Origin: Galeopsis tetrahit
Taxonomy: Eukaryota > Streptophyta > Magnoliopsida > Lamiales > Lamiaceae
NCBI GenBank assembly: GCA_963675135.1
Contig: OY776126.1
Coordinates: forward strand, 26,415,195-26,479,194
Reading direction: 5' to 3'
Length of the DNA: 64,000 nt
A program made the translations under genes and the position numbers. The notes under the pieces were generated by a model, which saw nothing but the letters and a program-made list of their open reading frames with translations, had not been told where the DNA came from and made no database searches. Positions 31,329 to 41,612 of this stretch are shown one piece after another. The number at the start of each line of letters is the position of its first letter. The stretch's first letter is position 1.

Positions 31329-32665
31329 TGTTGGGATATGAATCCTAGAACAAGTCCTAAATGATGAATAAAAGATAAAAGATGAAGTTTTGATAAGCCA
31401 AAAAGAAGACTTGAATATTTTCTAAGTATTGACTGATCTAGTCTAGTTAAGTTGAAGTCGTCTTGTACAGATCAGTAGAATTCAAAAGACAAGTACTAGT
31501 TTTTTAAAAAGGACAAGTATTATTGAAAGATAAGTACGATTTATAAGTACTTCATATTTGTTATTTGTATATGTTAAGATTGTTATTGAGCTATGAATAA
31601 TTGTTGTATAGAGCTCATGATTTTAAATGTAATAGATAGATTCTTTGTATAGTTTTATAAGTTGACTAAGCTTTATAATAAGAAGCTTAACGTAATGTAA
31701 TAGTCTTGTTAGGATTAGTTGATAGGACTAGATAAGTTCTATGTTGTAATCTGAAGAAGTCTACTGCACAAGACAAGTAGAAGACACAGTCTACTACTAC
31801 TGAACAAGACAGGTGCGACTCTACAAGACAGGTCAACTTGAAGTTAGTTACAAAAGCGTGTTGAAGATAAAGATTGAAGAATTAGTTAAGTAATAACTAA
31901 TTAACTGAAGAAACGCGTGAAAGGATATAAGGAATCAGTTACAAGTTAGTTTTCAAGAAAGGTTGTTATACAACTGAATGTTCTTGGAATTGGAAGTCTA
32001 TAAATACCTCATGGTATTGATTCATTAGAGACTACTGAGATACTGATACGACTACTGAAATATTGATACTGCAAGCATTATTGAAGATTCAAGTGAAGAA
32101 ATTATTCTCAGAGATAGAAGTTCAGAAAGTGAAGCTACGCAAGACAAGTGAAGATCGAAGAAGGCTACTACTGAACGAAGAGAAGTTTTATTTTCGTTTA
32201 CTGTTTCAAGTTGCTAGTTACTTGTAAAATAGCTAGTAAGATCGAAGATATATCTGGAGATATAATCGAGAAGATCTAAGTCTTATTTCTTGGGACTTAA
32301 AGCCACAAGAACATATTACTCCATTGGACGAGTTAATAAGAATTTCACAACTGGGTTTGTGAGAGTGGATGTAGACAAGTTGTCGAACCACTATAAATCT
32401 CGTGTTTGATTTACTTTACTGTTTTGTTTGTTTGAATTGATTAATTGTTTACTTGTTAAACATACATAACTAAACAAGACTAGTTGAGTACATAAAACAG
32501 AGTTCTCGAAATAAGTTGAGTATAATCTTTAATTGGGCTCATTGTTAATTTCGTATTCCGCACATTATAATTCTGATATATCGAAAGATTTTAGAAAAGT
32601 CTATTCACCCCCTCTAGACATTTTCTTTAGCTTCCCTCGATATTAACTCAACTTAGGGACCTACA
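31329..32665 (+). repeat. 5' LTR of element G (1,337 bp)
   Basis: TGTTGGGATATG...GACCTACA, followed two bases later by the primer-binding site. TATA box at 31999-32006. It is similar to, but distinct from, the D LTR. Confidence 0.88.
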
Positions 32666-32667
32666 AG

Positions 32668-32679
32668 TGGTATCAGAGC
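32668..32679 (+). promoter_or_regulatory. Primer-binding site, initiator-Met tRNA (G)
   Basis: TGGTATCAGAGC, two bases after the LTR. Confidence 0.92.
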
Positions 32680-32864
32680 AGTAGTTTACGAACTGCTGTT
32701 TCTTGATAACCAACACAAGACTTGGGTGAAAGTCTTGGTCCAAGATCATACTTGCTTACGTGTGCTTGATCAATATTCTTGTTATAGTGTTTTCTTGTTC
32801 CCTGTTCTTGACTCATATACTTCTTGATCATAAAACCGATTAGCACTAGACTACTCACTTAATC

Positions 32865-35246
32865 ATGTCTCTTGAAATAAGCGCTAACAAGTTGCCTAAG
32901 TTTCAGGTTCAAGATTATGACTATTGGAAGCTAAGGATGGAAGCCATCTTCAGTTCCACTCACGATTTAATGATCTCCGTCATCACTGAAGGTCCAATTG
33001 TGACCATGATCCCCAATACTGCTGCCCTTGACACAAATCAACACGTGGGTACACTCGTCAAGAAACCAAGGTCAGAACTAACCTCAGAAGAAATGAGACA
33101 GAATAATTTGGATAGCTTGGCCAAGAATTACATCTTACACACTCTTCCTAACGAGTATCTGGGAAAAGTGTTAAAATGTAAAACTGCCAAAGAAATGTGG
33201 GACCGCTTAGCTATCATTTGTGAAGGGACATCCCTAATCAAAGAAAGCAAGCTTTCCACTGCAGTCCAAAGATTCGAATCATTTCATATGAAAGCTGGTG
33301 AAACAATAGACCAGTTGGATACTCGTTTTACCAAAATCATGAATGACTTGGAAGTCCTTGGTAAATCTTATACTCCACGTGAAATCAATCTTAGGATTCT
33401 CAAAAGCCTTGATAGTCGATGGAAAATGGTAAAAATGCTTGTTAAGAATACCCAAGATATAGATGTATGGACAGCAGAAACCATGTTTCAAACTCTAAAG
33501 GCCCATGAGTTTGATTTAGACGAAGATGAACCTATAGTAAGTAGCGACAGAGAACATGCTGTATCTAAGAACGTTGCTTTTAAGGCTAGTTCGTCTAAGG
33601 TAGACAGGTCGAAGTCTAAGACTAAGTCTACTTCTGTGAAAGACGAGTTAGATACTGATCTTAGTCTGAAGGATCAGGTAAGCCTCATGGTTAGGAAATT
33701 TGATAGGCTGAATAAACGTTTCGGAAGATATAAGAAGTTCTATAGAGAGCATAGAGGGTCTGCTTCTAAGAACTCGTCTAAAACCAGACGAGACCGAAAC
33801 TCGTCCGAAAGGAGAGACGAAGTCTCGAAAGGTAACAGACAAGATAGAGAGTCTGATGGTAGGAAGATTACTCGTTCTGATAGACGTGATAAACGAAGGA
33901 ACAACTCTCCTATTAAAAAGGCTACTAATGATCTCTTGTGCTATAACTGTGAAAAGCCAGGTCACTACATATATGAATGTCCAGACCTGAGTACCGATGA
34001 TCGAGAAGAACGCAAAGCACGAAGGGAAAGAAGATACAACCGTGGTAAGAAGGCAATGATGGCCAATGATGATTCTGAGTCTGACTCAGACGAGTTGCCA
34101 TCATCCTCATCTAGCTACCCGTCTGAACCAGATCACGATGAAGCTTTCATAGTAGATGATGGTCTATGCTGCATGGCTAAAATCGACCAAGAGGTATCAT
34201 CTGCTACATCTTTTCAATCCTGTGATGAATCAGAATCTGATGAAAGTGACACTGCCAGTAGCAAAGTAGGGAGTAGCCTTCAGCACTCTACTAGTGCAGT
34301 TGAAGACGACCTCCTACTTGCCAACAAGGCAATCATTGAAGTCAGTGACGAAAACATCATTTTAAGACAAGAAATCATTGATCTTAAGGAAGCTCAGTCT
34401 AAAGTAGATCCTAATATAACAGTCCTAAATGAACGCTTGCAAGAAGAGTTGAGTCAACTGAAAGACAAGTGTGCATTGACAGACAAGTTGTATCAAGACC
34501 TACTTAAGACACATGCTACTGAGAAACATGAATTCAATGTTTTAAAAAACAAGTGCAAAAAGCTTGAAGAACGTAATAAGTTCTTAGAAACCGAGGTTGT
34601 CACTCTAGACCTTAAACTTACTGACCTGGTTAACTCTTCAAAGGTTAATCTTGAACTGTCAGATAGGTATAGGGCTCCTGCTGACAAGACAGGCATAGGT
34701 GCTGAGACATCAAGCTCGTCTACTCTAGTTCCTAAAAACCCTACTATTTTCATCTCAAGCTCTTTGACTAATGATAAAGGAAAAGAACCAATGATATACG
34801 ATATTGATACTCCATCTAAAGGTACTGTACCAAAACAAGCTCGAGTTAACATTCCAATTACCAAAGGAGGTAAAAAGAATGGTAACAACAAGCCTGTTCA
34901 ACCTAGAACTAATCTTCTAAGGACCACTAATCGTAGACGATCCAACCAGGTCACATACGAGGATTGGTATCCTGAGGAGACGAGTACTAGACAAGTACAG
35001 ACTAGACGACAAGAGTCTAGACCTCCTTTCATAAGGCAGTCTCAACTCTACTCGTCTAGACCTAGACAGGAAGGTCCAAAATATCGTACACAAGCTGTTC
35101 TATATCCTCCACCTTTGTCATATGATATCGAAGGAGAAGAAAGACCTAAACATGTCTATAAACCGTATGGACCTAATGCATACAAACCCTACTCTGACTA
35201 TCATAGACAAGTGCCTGCTCAAGTAGAGATTAAGTACGATTTATAA
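32865..35246 (+). CDS. gag: Gag protein (G)
   Basis: A 793-codon open frame starting at ATG 32865. It has an N-terminal copia Gag/UBN2-type domain (KLPKFQVQDYDYWKLRMEAI), a basic S/R-rich segment at about 245-350 and a CCHC knuckle (CYNCEKPGHYIYECP) near residue 358. A coiled coil follows at about 480-600, then a basic tail. The architecture matches the B and C Gag but the sequence is distant. The last few codons and the TAA come from LTR sequence fused at the deletion junction near 35230, so the true C terminus has been lost. With no pol it could only act in trans. Confidence 0.88.
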   Translation: MSLEISANKLPKFQVQDYDYWKLRMEAIFSSTHDLMISVITEGPIVTMIPNTAALDTNQHVGTLVKKPRSELTSEEMRQNNLDSLAKNYILHTLPNEYLGKVLKCKTAKEMWDRLAIICEGTSLIKESKLSTAVQRFESFHMKAGETIDQLDTRFTKIMNDLEVLGKSYTPREINLRILKSLDSRWKMVKMLVKNTQDIDVWTAETMFQTLKAHEFDLDEDEPIVSSDREHAVSKNVAFKASSSKVDRSKSKTKSTSVKDELDTDLSLKDQVSLMVRKFDRLNKRFGRYKKFYREHRGSASKNSSKTRRDRNSSERRDEVSKGNRQDRESDGRKITRSDRRDKRRNNSPIKKATNDLLCYNCEKPGHYIYECPDLSTDDREERKARRERRYNRGKKAMMANDDSESDSDELPSSSSSYPSEPDHDEAFIVDDGLCCMAKIDQEVSSATSFQSCDESESDESDTASSKVGSSLQHSTSAVEDDLLLANKAIIEVSDENIILRQEIIDLKEAQSKVDPNITVLNERLQEELSQLKDKCALTDKLYQDLLKTHATEKHEFNVLKNKCKKLEERNKFLETEVVTLDLKLTDLVNSSKVNLELSDRYRAPADKTGIGAETSSSSTLVPKNPTIFISSSLTNDKGKEPMIYDIDTPSKGTVPKQARVNIPITKGGKKNGNNKPVQPRTNLLRTTNRRRSNQVTYEDWYPEETSTRQVQTRRQESRPPFIRQSQLYSSRPRQEGPKYRTQAVLYPPPLSYDIEGEERPKHVYKPYGPNAYKPYSDYHRQVPAQVEIKYDL

Positions 35247-36386
35247 GTACTTCATATTTGAAAGATAAGTACGATTTATAAGTACTTCATATTTGTTATT
35301 TGTATATGTTAAGATTGTTATTGAGCTATGAATAATTGTTGTATAGAGCTCATGATTTTAAATGTAATAGATAGATTCTTTGTATAGTTTTATAAGTTGA
35401 CTAAGCTTTATAATAAGAAGCTTAACGTAATGTAATAGTCTTGTTAGGATTAGTTGATAGGATTAGATAAGTTCTATGTTGTAATCTGAAGAAGTCTACT
35501 GCACAAGACAAGTAGAAGACACAGTCTACTACTACTGAACAAGACAGGTGCGACTCTACAAGACAGGTCAACTTGAAGTTAGTTACAAAAGCGTGTTGAA
35601 GATAAAGATTGAAGAATTAGTTTAGTAATAACTAATTAACTGAAGAAACGCGTGAAAGGATATAAGGAATCAGTTACAAGTTAGTTTTCAAGAAAGGTTG
35701 TTATACAACTGAATGTTCTTGGAATTGGAAGTCTATAAATACCTCATGGTATTGATTCATTAGAGACTACTGAGATACTGATACGACTACTGAAATATTG
35801 ATACTGCAAGCATTATTGAAGATTCAAGTGAAGAAATTATTCTCAGAGATAGAAGTTCAGAAAGTGAAGCTACGCAAGACAAGTGAAGATCGAAGAAGGC
35901 TACTACTGAACGAAGAGAAGTTTTATTTTCGTTTACTGTTTCAAGTTGCTAGTTACTTGTAAAATAGCTAGTAAGATCGAAGATATATCTGGAGATATAA
36001 TCGAGAAGATCTAAGTCTTATTTCTTGGGACTTAAAGCCACAAGAACATATTACTCCATTGGACGAGTTAATAAGAATTTCACAACTGGGTTTGTGAGAG
36101 TGGATGTAGACAAGTTGTCGAACCACTATAAATCTCGTGTTTGATTTACTTTACTGTTTTGTTTGTTTGAATTGATTAATTGTTTACTTGTTAAACATAC
36201 ATAACTAAACAAGACTAGTTGAGTACATAAAACAGAGTTCTCGAAATAAGTTGAGTATAATCTTTAATTGGGCTCATTGTTAATTTCGTATTCCGCACAT
36301 TGTAATTCTGATATATCGAAAGATTTTAGAAAAGTCTATTCACCCCCCTCTAGACATTTTCTTTAGCTTCCCTCGATATTAACTCA
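35232..36386 (+). repeat. Truncated second LTR of G
   Basis: Matches the 5' LTR from about 31525 to 32652, so it lacks about 200 bases at its start and about 15 at its end. At its left edge AAGTACGATTTATAAGTACT with flanking bases occurs twice in tandem (35232-35260 and 35267-35296), while the intact LTR has it once. Confidence 0.85.
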
Positions 36387-37073
36387 AGAAAAGTTGGTTA
36401 CACAACTTAAAGTTCTTGGAAATGGAAGCTTATAAATACCGCAAGGTATTGATTCATTAAAAACTACTGTTATAAAGAGAATTGAAGCATTCAAAGAGAT
36501 ATTCAAGTGAAGGAAATAACTCTCAGAGTTTGAAGTTCAGAAAGTGAAGCTACACAAGACAAGTGAAGATCAAAGAAGGCTACTACTGAACGAAGAGAAG
36601 TTTTATTTTTGTTTACTGTTTCAAGTTGCTAGTTACTTGTAAAATAGCTAGTTAGATCGAAGAGGCACTTGGTAGTGTTTTCGAGAAGATCTAAGTCTTA
36701 TTTCTTGGGACTTAAAACCACAAGACTACTCGATTGGAAGAGTTAATAAATTTCACAACTGGAGTTGTGAGAGTGGATGTAGACAAGTTGTCGAACCACT
36801 ATAAAAACATTGTGTGTTGATTTACTTTACTGTTTGTTTAAAATTGCTTAATTGATTAATTGCCTATCTAAACAAGACAAGTAGAGTGTTCATCAAGAAG
36901 TTCGAATTACGAATATAAGTTGAGTATAAATTTGATTGGGCTCATTGTTAATCTGATTATTCTGCATTGTGTACTTTGATATATTGAAAGATTTTTGAAA
37001 TGTCTATTCACCCCTCCCCTCTAGACATTTTCACTAGCTTACTCATTATTATAAACTCAACTTGGGACCAACA
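36387..37073 (+). repeat. 3' LTR of D, right part
   Basis: Begins with a second copy of D LTR bases about 30934-31328, then continues past the G insertion point to the LTR end GGGACCAACA at 37073. The polypyrimidine and CTAGACATTTT end resembles the reverse complement of the E LTR start. Confidence 0.85.
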
Positions 37074-37893
37074 GAGGTGAAGGATGAAGATAAGTTGAAT
37101 GAGGGAAACTCATCCTCATTGAACTGTACTGAGTCAGAAATTTATATTCTACCAGATTCATGTAAGCAAATGTATCCTTTGTGACTAGATCTATACCCCA
37201 AAAAGATGCATTTGGAGCTTCTGAACTGAAGTTTCGAGGAATTATAAGGTCTGAGAAAAGGGAAACAAGCACAGACAAAGATTCTGAGAGACATGTAATC
37301 ACGTTCTTTGTGATAAAGAGCTTCAAAAGAGGATATGTGCTGTAATATGGGTGTGGGGGGAGTAGATTAATAACATGAGTTGCAGTAGAAAAGACATGCC
37401 ACCAAAATGCCATGGACAAATTAGATTGAGTAAGCATAGCAAGGCCAAGTTCTGTGATGTGTTGATGCTTCCTCTCAACTAGACCATTCTGAGGGTGAGT
37501 GTAGGCACAAGACAACCTTACTTGTACTTCAAGAGGCTTTACTATCCTATCTACAAGAAGGAATTCAGAGCCCATATCATGCTGTAATGCTTTAATTAAC
37601 ACTCCAAATGATCTTTCAACAGTTTTCATGAATTGTGTAAACACAACAGCTACTTCAGATTTGGCCATAAGAGGGAACACCCATACAAACCGAGTAAAAT
37701 CATCAACAATGGACAAGTAGTATTTATAACCTTCCAAAGAAACACAAGAGGCAGGTCCCCATAAATCCATATGTAAGAGTTCAAAAGGTGATGATGTATG
37801 ATGCACTACAGATGAAAAATGTTTATGATGCATCTTTCCAAGTTTACAGTCATCACAGAACACAGCATCAGATTTCATACAAGTGATATTCAA
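37074..37893 (-). pseudogene. Copia integrase remnant (H)
   Basis: Contains a zinc-binding tail (CDDCKLGKMHH), the core motifs LLHMDLWGP, YYLSIVDDFTRFVWVFP and HDMGSEF (usually SDNG-EF), and the catalytic glutamate in HPQNGLVERKHQHI. After LLPPHPY the frame decays. An integrase of this type inserts element cDNA into the nucleus-held genome. This copy is cut by the D LTR. Confidence 0.82.
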
Positions 37894-37941
37894 CTTATTT
37901 AAGACTGAAGAAAGAGTAGCATCTCCAGGATATCCAAGTAT

Positions 37942-38546
37942 TCAATGCCAGAGCCTCCATGTGGACACATCCTTATTCAAATGAGCAACAGAAACACTTG
38001 AATCAAAAGCATTATTGAGACCTCTTGAAGCTTTAAGAGACTTCAAGCATCCAAAATCCAAGACATATAGACCATCTTTAAGCACCCCTCTTTTCGAGTT
38101 GTCAGATCCTTGACAAAACAACAATCAACATAAAACTCAATAACAACATTATTATCTTTGAGAAACTAAGAAATGCTCATGAGATCTTTGGTGATTGCAG
38201 ACACATGTAGAACATTATCCATAACAATAGGTTTTGTAGCATCAAATGAAGGAAAGGAGAATGATCCAGTGTGTGAAATAGGAATGAACTCACCATTACC
38301 AACAACCAAAGAATCCATACTTGGATAAGGGTTAGAGATTTGAAGATTGGCCAGTTGAGAAGTTACATGGTGTGTAGCTCCGCTGTTAACATACCACATG
38401 GGATTAGGAGTAGTGGATGAAAATCCAGAGAAGGAGGCACCAGAATCCATGTACCCAGTAAATGCTTGAGCAGGATATGAATGAGACGGATGAGCAGGAG
38501 CATAAGCAGGTTGTTGTTGAGCAAAATGAGCTTGATAGGATAGCAT
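37942..38546 (-). pseudogene. Copia protease and pre-integrase remnant (H)
   Basis: A Q/P/S-rich linker is followed by MWYVNSGATHHVTSQLANL, where the catalytic aspartate of DSG is replaced by asparagine. Then comes a pre-integrase piece in a different frame (38124-37942) ending STWRLWHW, with a stop in the W-RL-H region. The loss of aspartate alone would inactivate the protease. Confidence 0.75.
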
Positions 38547-39468
38547 AGGAGGGCGAGTGATGGTATGTGCATGTGCACGAGACTGAGAACCTTCAAGGCC
38601 ATGAAAAAAGTGTGGTTAAATCTCTTATAACACTTGGCTGCAACATGATAAGTGCGACCACATAACTGACAAACAACATGAACTAATGGAGGAGATGGAG
38701 AGGTGATGGATCCACCAACAATGTGAATAAATTGAGTATTATGACTAAGGATACGAATCTCATAAGCCTGAAGAATAGACTGAACCTCTGGCAATGATGG
38801 AATGGCACCCCTGGTTGTCAATGAGACTACAACAGCATCAAATTCAGCTCCTAAACCACCAACTATATACAACACCAATTCACTATCAGTGATGACAAAG
38901 TGGGATAGCTCAAGTGGTTAGAGCACCACTACCTAGGCCTTAGATCCTGGGTTCGAGTCATGGGGAGGGGAAAAGGGATTGGTATTTAATTTGTAAACAA
39001 AAAATCACTATCAGTGATTGGTTGGCCAGCATGATGAAGACCAGCAGCAACAAATCTCATCTTAAGTATATAAGCATTAATGCTTAAATCTCATTTCCTC
39101 AAAGTTTGCAATTGTAGATGAAGAATTGTCGCCTTAGCACTGGATTGCGATTGAAATAGTGAATCAAAAACTAACCAAAGTTGAAATGAATGGTCGCATC
39201 GACTCACATGACCAAGCATGGAATCTGAGACAGAGCTTAGTAGCCACCTCAAAAGAAACTGATCCTTCCTCTGCCAAGAGATAGAATCGGAAGATGAGGC
39301 AGTCGGATCAGTAGGTACAACAGTGCATAAGAGAACATCCTCAAAGCAATGAGCACGAACTGAGGCTAAAATTTGATTTCGCCAAAACAGATAATTGTCA
39401 TTATCCAATCGAATGGAAAGAGTTATGAATCTGGGAAGAGAAGGAGAGATAACATATTGAGAATCCAT
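38547..39468 (-). pseudogene. Copia gag remnant with SINE insertion (H)
   Basis: The likely start is ATG at 39468. The N-terminal copia Gag motif (FITLSIRLDNDNYLFWRNQIL) is present, then TTI-like and LQLQTL segments to about 39091. The frame is interrupted by a SINE at 38894-39004 and resumes to its left (VLYIVGGLGAEFDAVV). A CxxC-type knuckle remnant (CQLCGRTYHVAAKC) lies near 38650. Confidence 0.75.
38894..39004 (+). mobile_element. tRNA-derived SINE in the gag of H
   Basis: A short element (about 111 bp) with an A-box-like TAGCTCAAGTGG and a B-box-like GGGTTCGAGTC at tRNA spacing, followed by an A/T-rich tail. It is flanked by a perfect 14-base duplication, TCACTATCAGTGAT, at 38880-38893 and 39005-39018. 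That length fits L1-type target-primed insertion. It lacks a CCA-ready acceptor stem, so it is not a tRNA gene. Confidence 0.85.
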
Positions 39469-39685
39469 GAAAAGAGATAACAGAGTGTAGCGGAAGAGAT
39501 TGGAGAGGATCGAGAAGCTGGAAAATATGAAGAAGAAAGTAGTTACAAGAAGAACATGACGGTTACTGAAAGGAAAAGGATGAAGAAACACAAAATGGAT
39601 GAAGAGCGGATGAAGATACACACAGAAACGAAAGAATAGAAAAGTGATTACAAAGATCAAACACTAGTCATGAGAAAACCCTGAT

Positions 39686-39697
39686 TTCATGATACCA
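39686..39697 (-). promoter_or_regulatory. Primer-binding-like site (H)
   Basis: The minus strand reads TGGTATCATGAA directly after the LTR end. It matches the initiator-Met site only over its first eight bases. Confidence 0.6.
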
Positions 39698-39945
39698 TGT
39701 TTTTTTTTTCGAAAATAATATTTTCAGCTTATCATTGAATAGGTGGTATTTACAATATATATAGAAGACACATATTCTAGAGCTTCTTCCTAACAATAGT
39801 TTGTTAGATGTAACAAACATGTAACTACTTTATCTTCTAGAGTATTCTTATATACATGTGTGTGTTTACAATAGTGAAAAATGTGTGCATGGGAGCATGC
39901 ATGTTGTGCATGCTGTGCACGAGGGTTTTTCTATTTACTCCAACA
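39698..39945 (-). repeat. 5' LTR of element H (248 bp)
   Basis: TGTTTTTTTTTTCG at 39698 and CTCCAACA at 39945 form the TG...CA ends next to the primer-binding-like site. It is AT-rich. The second LTR is not in the window. Confidence 0.75.
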
Positions 39946-41422
39946 AAATTTACATTAAATAAATTAAAGAAGAAAAACTGAAATGTAAAATATATAGTTT
40001 ATTTTCTTCATCGTTCCCTTTTTTTAAGGGGCTAATTAGTTTGTTTATTTATTTAATACTATGACTTGAGTTAATTACAAACGTATTTAAAAAAATATTA
40101 AAGTAATACAAAAACAGTACAAATATGAAAATTATAATTCTTTTGAAATTAGTTTTGCAATTAAAATACGTACAAAATAATCATTTTAATATATAACTAT
40201 CAAAAGTGCAATAAACAACCTCAGTTGCGGGCACGTTTGTTAAGATGGACGGTCATACCTCGACGAAAATAATGACACGGTCACTACTCGAGAGAGTGGT
40301 GTTGGTGTTGTATGCACTTTAATCGGGTTGACTCGGATGTGGACTGTATTTAGTACGATACAAACATATATAATTAAACGGGGGTTATTACGTGTTCATA
40401 TGGATTTAATATGATGATTTATGATGATCTTATGAAGAACAATGAAGAACACCAAAAGTAGCTTCTTGGAGAAGCTAAAGCTTTGAGCTTGGGAGTGTTT
40501 ATTGCTTTGGGTTGGGGTGATTGTAGGGAAAAGTGAATGTATCTTACAAATGAGCCTCTTTTAGGCATTATATAGTGATTTCTGGGGGCTGCCCGTCCTT
40601 TACACGTGGCACGCCCTCATTGGACCTGTCTTCTGCCCGAAAAGGTGATGGGACGACGCATTTAATGCTAAACCGCCCCTGGTGGTCGTCCTCGGCGAGG
40701 TGCCGAGCAACTGGAAAACCCGCTCGTCACTCGCCGTCGTGGTCGCCGGCAAACCTGGTCGCCACGTCTTCTCATCTCCCAAAGCTTCAACACTTGCTTT
40801 CTCCGGCTTAGACATATACCTTCTTGCCAACATCTTTGGGCGAGCAGTTTACTAGAATGTGTTCGCCAACATATTTGGGCGAGCACTCAAATATATTAAA
40901 TACAATAATTCTCTTATATTTTCTTCTTGTTGACTAGTCGTCGCTTGACTTTGTTGACTGGTCGTCGCTTGACTTTGTTGACTGGTCGTCGCCACATAAA
41001 CCGGTGTTTAGGATAGACTTGTCAAAGATTGACCTCTTTGACTAGGTATAACATTTGCCCCCTGGTCGCCTTTCTTCGCATTCGTAGAATGGTAAGGCGA
41101 GCAGTGTTCTTGGTGGGTTGATTTGTCTTCGCAAAACAAATCAATTTTTGAAATCTTGGTGACGTAAATTGGAGGCGGTCGCCTCGTTTCCTGCGCCGAG
41201 CACGCTTTCCGAAGCACTTTTGGTGACGTTTGATGTGACCTGTGTCAGACGTATGTTTGGCGCCCAAAAATTCAAATTTGAGCGTGTGGGGCGCGTGCCG
41301 ACCTCAAAGGTCGCGCGTGGGGGTCACTTTCCGACCTCGATTTCGGAAATGGCCCCCAAATTTTGGGAAATTTGCGGAAATGACCCCGTTTTCTTGCACA
41401 TTGGCCCCTGCAAACATTTGCC
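39946..41422. other. Non-coding region upstream of the gypsy-type transposase gene
   Basis: 39946-40230 is AT-rich with nothing recognisable. From about 40580 the base composition turns GC-rich, like the downstream gene. A 24-base unit, TTGACTGGTCGTCGCTTGACTTTG, occurs about 2.7 times at 40930-40994. Short CGAGCA-type motifs here recur in the array at 44680-45010. I find no LTR ends. Confidence 0.5.
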
Positions 41423-41430
41423 TATAAATA
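41423..41430 (+). promoter_or_regulatory. TATA box of the gypsy-type transposase gene
   Basis: TATAAATA about 190 bases before the likely ATG at 41613. The leader may contain an intron beginning at AAAGGTAAAC near 41550. Confidence 0.55.
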
Positions 41431-41612
41431 TGGCCTTAAACCTTCATAAAATCCTTTTTACTTTCTGCAAAATTTTCGAAGTTCTTGAGCTCCTTCCAAG
41501 CCTTCCTCTTCAAGCATTCCGACGAGTTTTAGGGTGGTTTCCGATCGACGCAAAGGTAAACACTTACATTTCTTTCTTTAAAACTTCTTTCTCCCCCATT
41601 TCTCAAGAAAAA

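Larger units (their letters stand above)
31329..36386 (+). mobile_element. Element G: gag-only copia element inserted in the D LTR
   Basis: Complete 5' LTR, primer-binding site and full gag, then a direct jump into the middle of a second LTR copy; pol and the 3' end are missing. The LTR copies (31525-32652 and 35262-36386) differ by eye at about three bases and one C, so the element is young. The right end lacks the last 15 or so bases of the LTR. It is a relative of A and D. Confidence 0.85.
9599..37073 (+). mobile_element. Element D: plus-strand copia host element, split by C, E and G
   Basis: D is seen as pieces: extra reading frame 9602-10218 and 25799-27821, 3' untranslated 27822-27977 and 30297-30304, polypurine tract 30305-30318, and 3' LTR 30319-31328 plus 36387-37073. 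Removing C at its GGGAC duplication and E at its TTTTG duplication restores co-linearity. The gag and pol of D are not in the window; its left side is cut at the element B LTR (9598). The coordinates given span the inserted elements. Confidence 0.75.
37074..39945 (-). mobile_element. Element H: short-LTR Ty1/copia remnant
   Basis: On the minus strand: 248-bp 5' LTR, primer-binding-like site, gag, protease, pre-integrase and integrase. It is then cut at the D LTR end (37073), so RT, RNase H and 3' LTR are missing. Frames are broken by stops and by a SINE. Its sequence is unrelated in detail to elements A-G. Confidence 0.85.

Noticed and set aside
32865..35246. Gag of G as the start of a complete element with pol further right
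   Set aside because: The sequence after 35246 is LTR, not protease or integrase. Pol is absent.
38894..38970. tRNA gene-like A and B boxes
   Set aside because: No acceptor-stem pairing or plausible cloverleaf, and the segment is flanked by a 14-bp target duplication. It is a SINE, not a tRNA gene.
40277..40285. Left CACTA terminus
   Set aside because: CACTACTCG here lacks the AAAAAAGG continuation that would pair with the right terminus and has no subterminal repeats beside it.
40240..41060. 5' LTR of a gypsy element upstream of the PF04195-like gene
   Set aside because: I could not find TG...CA borders, a primer-binding site or a matching copy downstream of the gene.
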